Assembly: GCA_027489195.1 (NCBI GenBank)
Contig: JAIYAG010000318.1
Location: 1 to 12,590 of the forward strand
Reading direction: 5' to 3'
Source of the DNA: Burkholderiales bacterium
Lineage (GTDB): Bacteria > Pseudomonadota > Gammaproteobacteria > Burkholderiales > Burkholderiaceae_E
Length of the DNA stretch: 12,590 bases
Every line of letters starts with the position of its first letter. Within the stretch, counting starts at the first letter, position 1. The translations under genes were made by a program, and so were the position numbers. The notes beneath the pieces were generated by a model. That model ran no database searches. It was not told the origin of the DNA and saw only the letters and a program-made list of their open reading frames with translations. This document shows positions 6,047 through 11,396 of this stretch, in pieces.

Positions 6047-6472
6047 GTGATCCCCGGCCTGCTGCAGCTGCTGGTGTTCCAGGGCCTCGGCGAGCTGCTC
6101 GCGCGCTTCGTGCTGCCGGTGGTGCCGGGGCCGGTGATCGGCCTGGTGGCGCTGCTCGTCTGGCTGCGGCTGCGCGGACGGGTGGGCGAGGGGCTCGAGC
6201 AGGTGTCGGCCGCGTTCTCGCGGCACCTGGGGCTGCTCTTCGTGCCGGCCGCGGTGGGTGTGGTGATGTTCGTGCCGCAGCTGCGCGAATCGCTGCCGGG
6301 CCTGCTCGCCGCGCTGGTGACGAGCGTGGTGGCGACCATCGCGGTGTCGGCGTGGCTGCTGAAGGTGCTGTCGCCGCGCGAGGACGGCGACGGGCAGGGC
6401 GACGCAGGCCTGGATGCCGCGCCCGCGGATCGCGCCCCCCTCGACGCCGCGCCCGCGGAGCCGCGCCGGTGA
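6047..6472 (+). CDS. lrgA: CidA/LrgA family holin-like membrane protein
   Basis: The 141-residue inner-membrane protein belongs to the CidA/LrgA group, which resembles phage holins and is linked to control of murein hydrolases or to export of small metabolites with its LrgB partner. About four hydrophobic segments are visible: residues 4-24, 26-41, 62-78 and 84-106. The family signature VLPVVPGPVIGLVALLVWL lies at 22-40 and LLFVPAAVGVVMF at 63-75. I chose the GTG at 6047 because it gives the normal N-terminus (IPGLLQLLVFQGLGELLA) 16 bases after the ldcA stop; upstream in-frame sequence lies inside ldcA. A charged Ala/Pro/Asp tail (108-141) contains a duplicated DAAPA segment. The stop overlaps the GTG of lrgB (GTGA), indicating translational coupling. 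Confidence 0.87.
   Translation: MIPGLLQLLVFQGLGELLARFVLPVVPGPVIGLVALLVWLRLRGRVGEGLEQVSAAFSRHLGLLFVPAAVGVVMFVPQLRESLPGLLAALVTSVVATIAVSAWLLKVLSPREDGDGQGDAGLDAAPADRAPLDAAPAEPRR
6416..6459 (+). repeat. Two 14-base direct repeats in the 3' end of the lrgA-like gene
   Basis: GCCGCGCCCGCGGA occurs at 6416-6429 and again at 6446-6459, 30 bases apart and therefore in frame. It encodes the repeated AAPAD/AAPAE part of the C-terminal tail. This looks like an internal duplication in a low-constraint tail. Confidence 0.7.
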
Positions 6473-7191
6473 ACGCCGCGCTGCCGCCGATCCACGAGAT
6501 CTGGGTCTACCTGTCGGGCAGCCCGCTGCTGGCGCTCACGCTCACGCTCGCCGCCTGGCAGCTCGGCACCTGGCTCTACGAGCGCAGCGGGCGCCACCCG
6601 CTGGTCAACCCGGTCGCCATCGCGGTGGCCGCGGTCGCGGTGGCGATCCTCGCGATCGACATGCCCTACGTCACCTACTTCCAGGGCGCGCAGTTCGTGC
6701 ACTTCCTGCTCGGCACCGCCACGGTCTCGCTCGCGGTGCCGATCCACCGCGGCCTCGCGCAGCTGCGCGGGCGCGTGCTGCCGCTGGCCGCCGCGCTGCT
6801 GGGCGGCGGCGCGGCATCCATCGGCGTGGCGATCGGCATGGCGCGCCTGCTCGGCGTCGACGCGCCGCTGCAGCAGGGGCTGTGGGCCAAGTCGGTGACC
6901 GCGCCGATCGCGATGGGCGTGGCCGAGCGGATCGGCGCATCGCCCACGCTGACCGCGGTCTATGCGGTGGTCACCGGCGTGCTGGGTGCCGCGCTCGGGC
7001 GCTTCGTGCTCGATGCGGTCGGCTGCCGCGCCTGGTGGCAGCGGGGCGCCGCGATCGGCATCGCCGCCCACGGCATCGGCACGTCGCGGGCGTTCACCGT
7101 GCATCCCGAGGCGGGCGCCTGGGCGAGCCTCGCGATGGGGCTGCACGGCGTGATCGGGGCGGTGCTGATCCCGCTGGCGTTCGCCTACTGA
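6469..7191 (+). CDS. lrgB: LrgB family membrane protein
   Basis: The 240-residue polytopic inner-membrane protein is the usual partner of CidA/LrgA. Hydrophobic segments occupy roughly residues 18-36, 46-64, 75-93, 103-127, 160-181, 193-203 and 218-238. Family signatures are clear: FLLGTATVSLAVPI (79-92), LWAKSVTAPIAMGVAERIG (138-156), LTAVYAVVTGVLGAALG (161-177) and AAHGIGTSRAF (199-209). Full length is normal. The GTG start at 6469 shares four bases with the lrgA stop. An upstream in-frame extension is possible in principle but would overlap lrgA coding sequence. Known LrgB proteins act in murein hydrolase regulation, or in pyruvate or glycolate-type transport in some bacteria and chloroplasts; which applies here is not visible. 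A GC-rich hairpin 20 bases after the stop may end the operon. Confidence 0.92.
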   Translation: MNAALPPIHEIWVYLSGSPLLALTLTLAAWQLGTWLYERSGRHPLVNPVAIAVAAVAVAILAIDMPYVTYFQGAQFVHFLLGTATVSLAVPIHRGLAQLRGRVLPLAAALLGGGAASIGVAIGMARLLGVDAPLQQGLWAKSVTAPIAMGVAERIGASPTLTAVYAVVTGVLGAALGRFVLDAVGCRAWWQRGAAIGIAAHGIGTSRAFTVHPEAGAWASLAMGLHGVIGAVLIPLAFAY

Positions 7192-7210
7192 GCGCAGACA
7201 CCGGGACCAC

Positions 7211-7227
7211 GCGCCGGGCACCGGCGC
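7211..7227 (+). terminator. Perfect 7-bp hairpin after lrgB
   Basis: GCGCCGG (7211-7217) and CCGGCGC (7221-7227) pair around a GCA loop, beginning 20 bases after the lrgB stop. No T-run follows. It is the best candidate for a 3' end of the ldcA-lrgAB transcript within the 151-base gap before the next gene. Confidence 0.35.
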
Positions 7228-7330
7228 CGTGGGCGACCGCGTTGTGCCCCGCGACGCGTCCTCTCGCATTCGGCATCCGCCTCCCCGCCGCCGCGACAGC
7301 TCGGCCGGGCGGCGGGCGCACCGCGCCGCT

Positions 7331-7342
7331 TACGATCGGCCG
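7331..7342 (+). promoter_or_regulatory. -10-like element placed for a leaderless AI-2E-family gene
   Basis: TACGAT (7331-7336, 4 of 6 to TATAAT) is followed by CGGCCG and the ATG at 7343. No Shine-Dalgarno sequence and no clear -35 are present. Transcription would begin at or next to the start codon. Confidence 0.4.
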
Positions 7343-8545
7343 ATGCACGACGCCCGACCCACGCCGCCGCAGGCTGGCACCGTCCTCGACCCCGCCCCCG
7401 GCGACGCACCGCCCGCGCCCGCCGTCGCCGACCCCGATGCGAACTGGACCGCGCACCGCCTCGCGCTGCTCGCGCTCACCGCGCTCGCGCTGTGGCTGTG
7501 CTGGCTGGTCGCCCGCCCGTTCGTCGCCTCGCTGACCTGGGCGTGCGCGCTCGCCGTGGTCGCCTGGCCGCTGCAGCGGCGCTTGGCACGCCACCTGCAG
7601 CGGCCCGGGGTCGCCGCGCTGCTGTCGTGTCTCGTCGTGTTCATCGTGATCGGCGTGCCGACCACCGCGCTGGTGCCTCGCATCGTCGGGCAGGCGGGCT
7701 CGGCGATCGACCTCGCGAGCACCTGGTTCGCTTCGGGCGAACCCGCGCGGCTGCTCGCCTCGCAGGCCTGGCTCGCGCCGGCCTGGTCGTGGCTGCAGGC
7801 GAACCTGGATGCGGGTGCACTCGTGCAGCGGGGCGGCGACCTCGCGGCGGGCCTGGGCTCGCTGGCGGTGCAGGCCTCCTTCGAAGGCGTGCTGCAGCTG
7901 ACGCTGACCTCCTTCCTGCTGTTCTACTTCCTGCGGGACCGCGACGAGGTGCTCGGGGCGATCGTCACCCTGCTGCCGCTGTCGCGGCCCGAGGGTCGGG
8001 CCCTGCTGCGCGAGATCGGCGACACGCTGTACGCGACGCTGGTCGGCAAGGTGCTGGTGTCGCTGCTGCAGGGCGCGCTCGGCGGCCTGATGTTCTTCAT
8101 CCTCGGCGTGCCCGCGGCCCTGTTCTGGTCGGTGGTGATGGCGGTATCGGCGCTGGTGCCGGTGCTCGGCACGCCGGTCGTCTGGCTCCCGGCGGCGCTC
8201 TGGCTCGCGCTCGACGGCAGCTGGATCAAGGCCCTGGTCATGCTCGCCTGGGGCACGACGGTGGTCGGCATGGCGGACAACCTGCTCTATCCGATGATGG
8301 TCGGCAACCGCGTTCGGCTGCACACCGTGCCGATGCTGATGTCGATGATCGGCGGCCTCTTCGTGTTCGGCATGGCGGGCTTCTTCGTCGGGCCGGTGCT
8401 GCTCGGCGCGACGCTCGCGCTGCTCAGGATCTGGTCGCGGCGCACCGAGAGCGAGGCGGCCGCCGAGGATCCGCCCGAGGCGGCGCGACTCAGCTCGCCG
8501 CCGGCCGCCTCACGCCATACGGCGTCTGCCGCGCGGCCTCGCTGA
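7343..8545 (+). CDS. AI-2E / PerM family transporter
   Basis: The 400-residue inner-membrane protein belongs to the large AI-2E transporter (PerM/TqsA/YdiK) family. Members have been linked to autoinducer-2 export and to Na+/H+ antiport; most are uncharacterised. A Pro/Ala-rich N-terminal stretch of about 33 residues precedes two membrane segments (40-57 and 60-78). A third spans 89-113, and the long soluble loop typical of the family runs over about 114-180. The C-terminal membrane half includes LTLTSFLLFYFLRDRDEV (186-203), SALVPVLGTPVVWLPAALWL (269-288), ADNLLYPMMVGNRVRLH (311-327) and GMAGFFVGPVLLGATLALL (343-361). These are recognisable family signatures. The polar C-terminal tail (366-400) overlaps the convergent regulator gene by 56 bases. 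The ATG at 7343 gives the expected length and lies six bases after a -10-like hexamer. The substrate is unknown. Confidence 0.9.
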   Translation: MHDARPTPPQAGTVLDPAPGDAPPAPAVADPDANWTAHRLALLALTALALWLCWLVARPFVASLTWACALAVVAWPLQRRLARHLQRPGVAALLSCLVVFIVIGVPTTALVPRIVGQAGSAIDLASTWFASGEPARLLASQAWLAPAWSWLQANLDAGALVQRGGDLAAGLGSLAVQASFEGVLQLTLTSFLLFYFLRDRDEVLGAIVTLLPLSRPEGRALLREIGDTLYATLVGKVLVSLLQGALGGLMFFILGVPAALFWSVVMAVSALVPVLGTPVVWLPAALWLALDGSWIKALVMLAWGTTVVGMADNLLYPMMVGNRVRLHTVPMLMSMIGGLFVFGMAGFFVGPVLLGATLALLRIWSRRTESEAAAEDPPEAARLSSPPAASRHTASAARPR

Positions 8546-9410
8546 TCGCCAGCACGGCGGGGTGCGAGAGCCGGCGCTCGACCGAGATCGCGAACACCTG
8601 CTCGCGCACCTCCTCGGTGGTGCCGAGGGTCTCGACGCCGAGCGCGCGGCAGATGTCGGGCGCGACCAGCGCGGGCGCCGAGAACACGCCCGTGCCTTCC
8701 TGGGCGAACGCCTTGAGCAGCGCCGTGTCCTCGAACTCGGCGACGATGCGCGGCCGCAGCCCGTGCGCCTCGAACCAGCGGTCGAGCCGCGGGCGGACCG
8801 CGCTGCCTTCCGCATGCAGCAGCCAGGGCGCATGGTCCAGACACTTCGGGAAGACGCCGCGCAGGCGCTGCGCGAGCGCGGGCGCGCCGAGCACCGCGAT
8901 GCCGCAGTCGATGAGCTGGTGGTTGAACGCGCGCACGCTCACGTTCGCATCCATCGGGCGGTCCGACAGCACCATGTCGATCCGGTGCAGCGCGAGATCG
9001 GCGAGCAGGTCGGCCAGCCGGCCCTCGCGGCAGACCAGCTTGGGCGGGCTCGCGATCGACAGCGCCGGAGCGAGCATCGAGTAGGCCATCGAGCGTCCGA
9101 GCAGGTTCGACACCCCGACGCGGAACACCGCCTGCTGCGCGCCCGGCCGCGCCTGCAGCGCCTCGGCCAGCGCCTCGCCGGCGCTGAACATGCGGTCGGC
9201 GTGCTCGAACACCATCCGGCCGGTCTCGGTCAGCTCCACGCCTCGCCCCGCGCGCCGCAGCACCCGGGCACCGACGGCCTCCTCGAGCACCCGCAGCTGC
9301 CCGCTGATCGACTGCGCGGTGACATGCAGCCGCTCGGCCGCGCGCGCCACGCCGCCCTCCTTCGCGACCATCCAGAAGTAGTGCAGGTGCTTGTAGTTGA
9401 ACGCCGTCAT
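8490..9410 (-). CDS. nhaR: LysR-family transcriptional activator, NhaR-like
   Basis: The 306-residue protein matches E. coli NhaR from memory along its whole length, starting NYKHLHYFWMVAKEGGVARA (5-24). The N-terminal winged helix-turn-helix occupies about residues 6-64 (AAERLHVTAQSISGQLRVLE is the recognition region). The effector-binding domain begins near 95 (FRVGVSNLLGRSMAYSML). It contains LADLALHRIDMVLSDRPMD and, near its end, EFEDTALLKAFAQEGTGVF and AISVERRLSHPAVLAIS, all paralleled in NhaR. E. coli NhaR activates the Na+/H+ antiporter gene nhaA in response to Na+; no nhaA is present here. Instead the gene is divergent from a TRAP operon, with a LysR-type dyad between them. It overlaps the AI-2E-family gene tail to tail. 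The ATG at 9410 is preceded by TAACGT and six G/C bases, so it may be leaderless. The family call is firm; the inducer is inferred. Confidence 0.9.
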   Translation of the reverse strand: MTAFNYKHLHYFWMVAKEGGVARAAERLHVTAQSISGQLRVLEEAVGARVLRRAGRGVELTETGRMVFEHADRMFSAGEALAEALQARPGAQQAVFRVGVSNLLGRSMAYSMLAPALSIASPPKLVCREGRLADLLADLALHRIDMVLSDRPMDANVSVRAFNHQLIDCGIAVLGAPALAQRLRGVFPKCLDHAPWLLHAEGSAVRPRLDRWFEAHGLRPRIVAEFEDTALLKAFAQEGTGVFSAPALVAPDICRALGVETLGTTEEVREQVFAISVERRLSHPAVLAISEAARQTPYGVRRPAAS

Positions 9411-9416
9411 GGCCGG

Positions 9417-9422
9417 ACGTTA
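9417..9422 (-). promoter_or_regulatory. -10-like hexamer six bases before the nhaR-like ATG
   Basis: On the minus strand TAACGT (9422-9417) is followed by CCGGCC and the ATG at 9410. It keeps the T, A and final T of the -10 consensus (3 of 6). No ribosome-binding site fits in the six bases, so a leaderless transcript is suggested. Confidence 0.35.
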
Positions 9423-9436
9423 CATCTGAAAAACCG

Positions 9437-9455
9437 ATGTTTGAGCGTCGAACAT
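9437..9455. promoter_or_regulatory. Candidate LysR-type operator between nhaR-like and dctP
   Basis: ATGTTTGA (9437-9444) and TCGAACAT (9448-9455) form an inverted repeat with one mismatch around a GCG spacer. It contains the T-N11-A core usual for LysR regulators (T at 9440, A at 9452). It lies in an AT-richer patch. Its centre is about 50 bases before the predicted dctP transcription start, and it is also close to the nhaR-like promoter. That suits both activation of dctP and autoregulation. Confidence 0.5.
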
Positions 9456-9483
9456 TCGAATCATGGGGGTTTTGTCACGTTTC

Positions 9484-9489
9484 TATCAT
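9484..9489 (+). promoter_or_regulatory. -10 element of the TRAP operon
   Basis: TATCAT matches five of six bases of TATAAT. No -35-like hexamer sits 16-18 bases upstream, which fits a promoter needing the LysR activator whose candidate site lies at 9437-9455. The predicted start near 9496 gives a leader of about 84 bases. Confidence 0.45.
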
Positions 9490-9566
9490 GGACGCACGTC
9501 GACAGAACCGCCCGGACCTCGCGCGCAGCGCTCACCGGCCGGCCCCACCCCGCAACGACGTCCGAC

Positions 9567-9572
9567 AAGGAG
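9567..9572 (+). promoter_or_regulatory. Ribosome-binding site of dctP
   Basis: AAGGAG lies seven bases before ATG 9580. It fixes that start over the in-frame ATG at 9463, which would place a Tat signal 39 residues inside the protein. Confidence 0.75.
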
Positions 9573-9579
9573 ACTGTTC

Positions 9580-10668
9580 ATGGCTCGCCGTTCCTTCCTG
9601 AAGCACGCCGCCGTCGGTGCCGGCGCCGGCACGATCCTCGGTGCCCCCGCCATCGTCAAGGCGCAGCCCACCGTCCGCTGGCGCTGTTCGTCGGGCTTCC
9701 CGAAGGCCCTCGACACGATCTTCGGCTCGGCCGAGGACGCGGCCAAGCGGATCTCGGAGGCCACCGGCGGCAAGTTCCAGATCACCGTCGCCGCCGCCGG
9801 CGAGATCGTCCCGATGCCGCAGGCCGCCGACGCGGTCGCCGCCGGCACGGTCGAGTGCTCGCACACCGCGGCGTTCTACTACGTGGGCAAGGACCCGGCA
9901 TGGGCCTTCGGCTCGTGCATCCCCTTCGGCATGAACTTCCGCCAGATCAACGCCTGGTGGAAGGAGGCCGGCGGCGAGAAGCTGTTCAACGAGTTTCTCG
10001 CGCCGCAGGGCCTGCGCTACATCCTGTCGGGCAACACCGGCGCGCAGATGGGCGGCTGGTTCCGCAAGGAGATCAACACCCTCGAGGACGTCAAGGGCCT
10101 GAAGATGCGGATCCCCGGCCTCGGCGGCCGGCTGTGGGCCGCGATGGGCGCGGTGCCGCAGCAGATCCCCGGCGGCGAGATCTACGCGGCGCTGGAGAAG
10201 GGCACGATCGACGCGACCGAGTGGGTCGGCCCGTACGACGACGAGAAGCTCGGCTTCAACAAGGTCGCGAAGTTCTACTACTACCCCGGCTTCTGGGAAG
10301 GTGGCGCCTCGCTCGGCTGGCTGGTCAACAACAAGGCCTGGGACGCGCTGCCCGCCGACTACAAGGCCATCTTCACCGCCGCGGCGCACGAGGCGAACGC
10401 CAGCATGATGGCCAAGTACGACGCGCGCAACGCACCGGCGCTGCGCCGGCTGATCGCCGGCGGCACGCAGGTCAAGCCGTTCAGTCGCCCGGTCATGGAG
10501 GGCTTCTACAAGGCCGCCCAGGACATGTACAGGGAGATCGGCTCGACCAACGCCAACTTCAAGCGGCTGCACGACTCGTACGCCGGCTTCCAGCGCGACT
10601 CGATCAGCTGGATGCGCGTGACCGAGAACACCTTCGACGACTTCATGGCCGCGATGATGCGCAACTGA
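9580..10668 (+). CDS. dctP: TRAP transporter substrate-binding protein, TakP-like
   Basis: This 362-residue periplasmic receptor delivers substrate to the DctQM permease. The N-terminus MARRSFLKHAAVGAGAG is a twin-arginine (Tat) signal with the RRSFLK box, and cleavage is likely after IVKA (about residue 28). The mature part has the DctP fold. FPKALDTIFGSAEDAAKRIS (40-59) is followed by AAAGEIVPMPQAADAVAAGT (71-90), YYVGKDPAWAFGSCIPFGM (100-118) and WFRKEINTLEDVKGLKMR (160-177). Arg177 is the equivalent of the conserved arginine that binds the substrate carboxylate. The stretch IPGGEIYAALEKGTIDATEW (196-215) follows. The YVGKDPAWAF segment and the YYYPGFWE stretch (233-240) are typical of the 2-oxoacid-binding TakP group rather than of C4-dicarboxylate DctP. 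A large palindrome lies just after the stop, before dctQ. A 2-oxoacid or similar monocarboxylate is the likely substrate; this is inference. Confidence 0.92.
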   Translation: MARRSFLKHAAVGAGAGTILGAPAIVKAQPTVRWRCSSGFPKALDTIFGSAEDAAKRISEATGGKFQITVAAAGEIVPMPQAADAVAAGTVECSHTAAFYYVGKDPAWAFGSCIPFGMNFRQINAWWKEAGGEKLFNEFLAPQGLRYILSGNTGAQMGGWFRKEINTLEDVKGLKMRIPGLGGRLWAAMGAVPQQIPGGEIYAALEKGTIDATEWVGPYDDEKLGFNKVAKFYYYPGFWEGGASLGWLVNNKAWDALPADYKAIFTAAAHEANASMMAKYDARNAPALRRLIAGGTQVKPFSRPVMEGFYKAAQDMYREIGSTNANFKRLHDSYAGFQRDSISWMRVTENTFDDFMAAMMRN

Positions 10669-10673
10669 GGTCG

Positions 10674-10705
10674 CGGCGTCCGGCGGCACGTGCCGCCGGA
10701 CGCCG
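10674..10705. terminator. Perfect 32-base palindrome between dctP and dctQ
   Basis: The two 16-base arms (10674-10689 and 10690-10705) are exact reverse complements meeting at a central CACGTG. The RNA would fold into a long GC-rich hairpin starting six bases after the dctP stop. A pyrimidine-rich stretch follows about eight bases later (CTCCCTCTTCTTTCC, 10712-10726) instead of a clean T-run. It probably acts as a partial terminator or 3'-end stabiliser, leaving more dctP than dctQM mRNA, as expected for a binding protein needed in excess. Confidence 0.65.
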
Positions 10706-10739
10706 GCCGAGCTCCCTCTTCTTTCCTCGATACCTCGAA

Positions 10740-10758
10740 GGCGCCCGACGACGGCGCC
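10740..10758 (+). promoter_or_regulatory. Small hairpin next to the dctQ ribosome-binding site
   Basis: GGCGCC (10740-10745) and GGCGCC (10753-10758) can pair around the loop CGACGAC. The stem ends three bases before the GGAG (10762-10765) that serves the dctQ GTG at 10773. It might lower translation of dctQ or block nucleases after cleavage of the upstream palindrome. It may equally be chance in GC-rich DNA. Confidence 0.3.
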
Positions 10759-10772
10759 GGCGGAGACCCCTC

Positions 10773-11396
10773 GTGAACGCCCTGCTCGGCCTCTCCCGCG
10801 TGATCGACGCGGTCAGCGAGCGGATCGGCCGGTTCGTCTACTGGCTGCTCCTCGCCGCGGTGCTCATCAGCACCGTGAACGCGATCGTCCGCAAGGCGTT
10901 CTCGGTCGGCTCCAACGCCTACCTCGAGGCGCAGTGGTACCTGTTCGCGACGACCTTCATGCTCGGCGCGGGCTACGTGCTGCTGCACGACCAGCACGTG
11001 CGCATCGACGCGCTCGCGAGCCGGTGGTCGAAGAAGGTGCGCGCCTGGATCGAGGTCGCCGGCCTGACCCTGGTGCTGATTCCGATGTGCCTCGTCATCG
11101 CGTGGATGTCGCTGCCGTCGCTGACGCTCGCCTACACCAGCGGCGAGGTGTCCGCCAATCCCGGCGGACTGATCCGCTGGCCGCTGTACAGCCTCGTGCC
11201 GATCGGCATGTGCCTGCTCGCGCTGCAGGCGCTCTCCGAGCTGATCAAGGAGATCGCGTTCCTCACGGGCCGCGGCGAGGATCCGCACGCGGTCCACGAG
11301 CCGACCGCCGAGGAGCTGCTGCTCGAGGAGCTCAAGCGCGAGCGCGAAGCCGAAGAGGCGAAGGCCGCCGCGCATCCCCAAGGAGCGCGGTCATGA
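10773..11396 (+). CDS. dctQ: TRAP transporter small permease subunit
   Basis: The 207-residue inner-membrane protein has four membrane segments, at about residues 22-38, 54-71, 94-117 and 138-158. The family signature EAQWYLFATTFMLGAGYVLLHDQHVRID lies at 52-79, where the HxRxD-type end marks the first cytoplasmic loop. The C-terminus (167-207) is a strongly charged, Glu/Lys/Arg-rich helix, longer than in minimal DctQ proteins and possibly coiled-coil. The GTG start at 10773 is seven bases after GGAG and gives a normal N-terminus; sequence further upstream in frame belongs to the spacer. The stop shares four bases (ATGA) with the dctM start. DctQ pairs with DctM to form the Na+-coupled permease. 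The 104-base gap after dctP contains the large palindrome and a smaller hairpin. Confidence 0.9.
   Translation: MNALLGLSRVIDAVSERIGRFVYWLLLAAVLISTVNAIVRKAFSVGSNAYLEAQWYLFATTFMLGAGYVLLHDQHVRIDALASRWSKKVRAWIEVAGLTLVLIPMCLVIAWMSLPSLTLAYTSGEVSANPGGLIRWPLYSLVPIGMCLLALQALSELIKEIAFLTGRGEDPHAVHEPTAEELLLEELKREREAEEAKAAAHPQGARS

Noticed and set aside
4966..7269. A 767-codon minus-strand frame opposite ldcA, lrgA and lrgB
   Set aside because: Its translation is low-complexity Arg/Gly/His/Asp-rich sequence without a recognisable domain, while the opposite strand holds three clear family members with intact motifs.
9472..9477. TTGTCA as a -35 element for dctP
   Set aside because: It is a good hexamer, but it lies only six bases before the TATCAT -10, and no -10 is found 16-18 bases downstream.
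9463..9579. An upstream start for dctP at ATG 9463
   Set aside because: It has no ribosome-binding site and overlaps the predicted promoter. It would also bury the Tat signal, whereas ATG 9580 has AAGGAG seven bases upstream.
8562..11396. A 944-codon plus-strand reading frame spanning the nhaR-like gene, the control region, dctP and dctQ
   Set aside because: Only its last 208 codons (from GTG 10773) are real, as dctQ. Upstream it is an Arg/Gly/Ala-rich frame opposite or out of phase with the regulator and dctP, kept open by high GC content.
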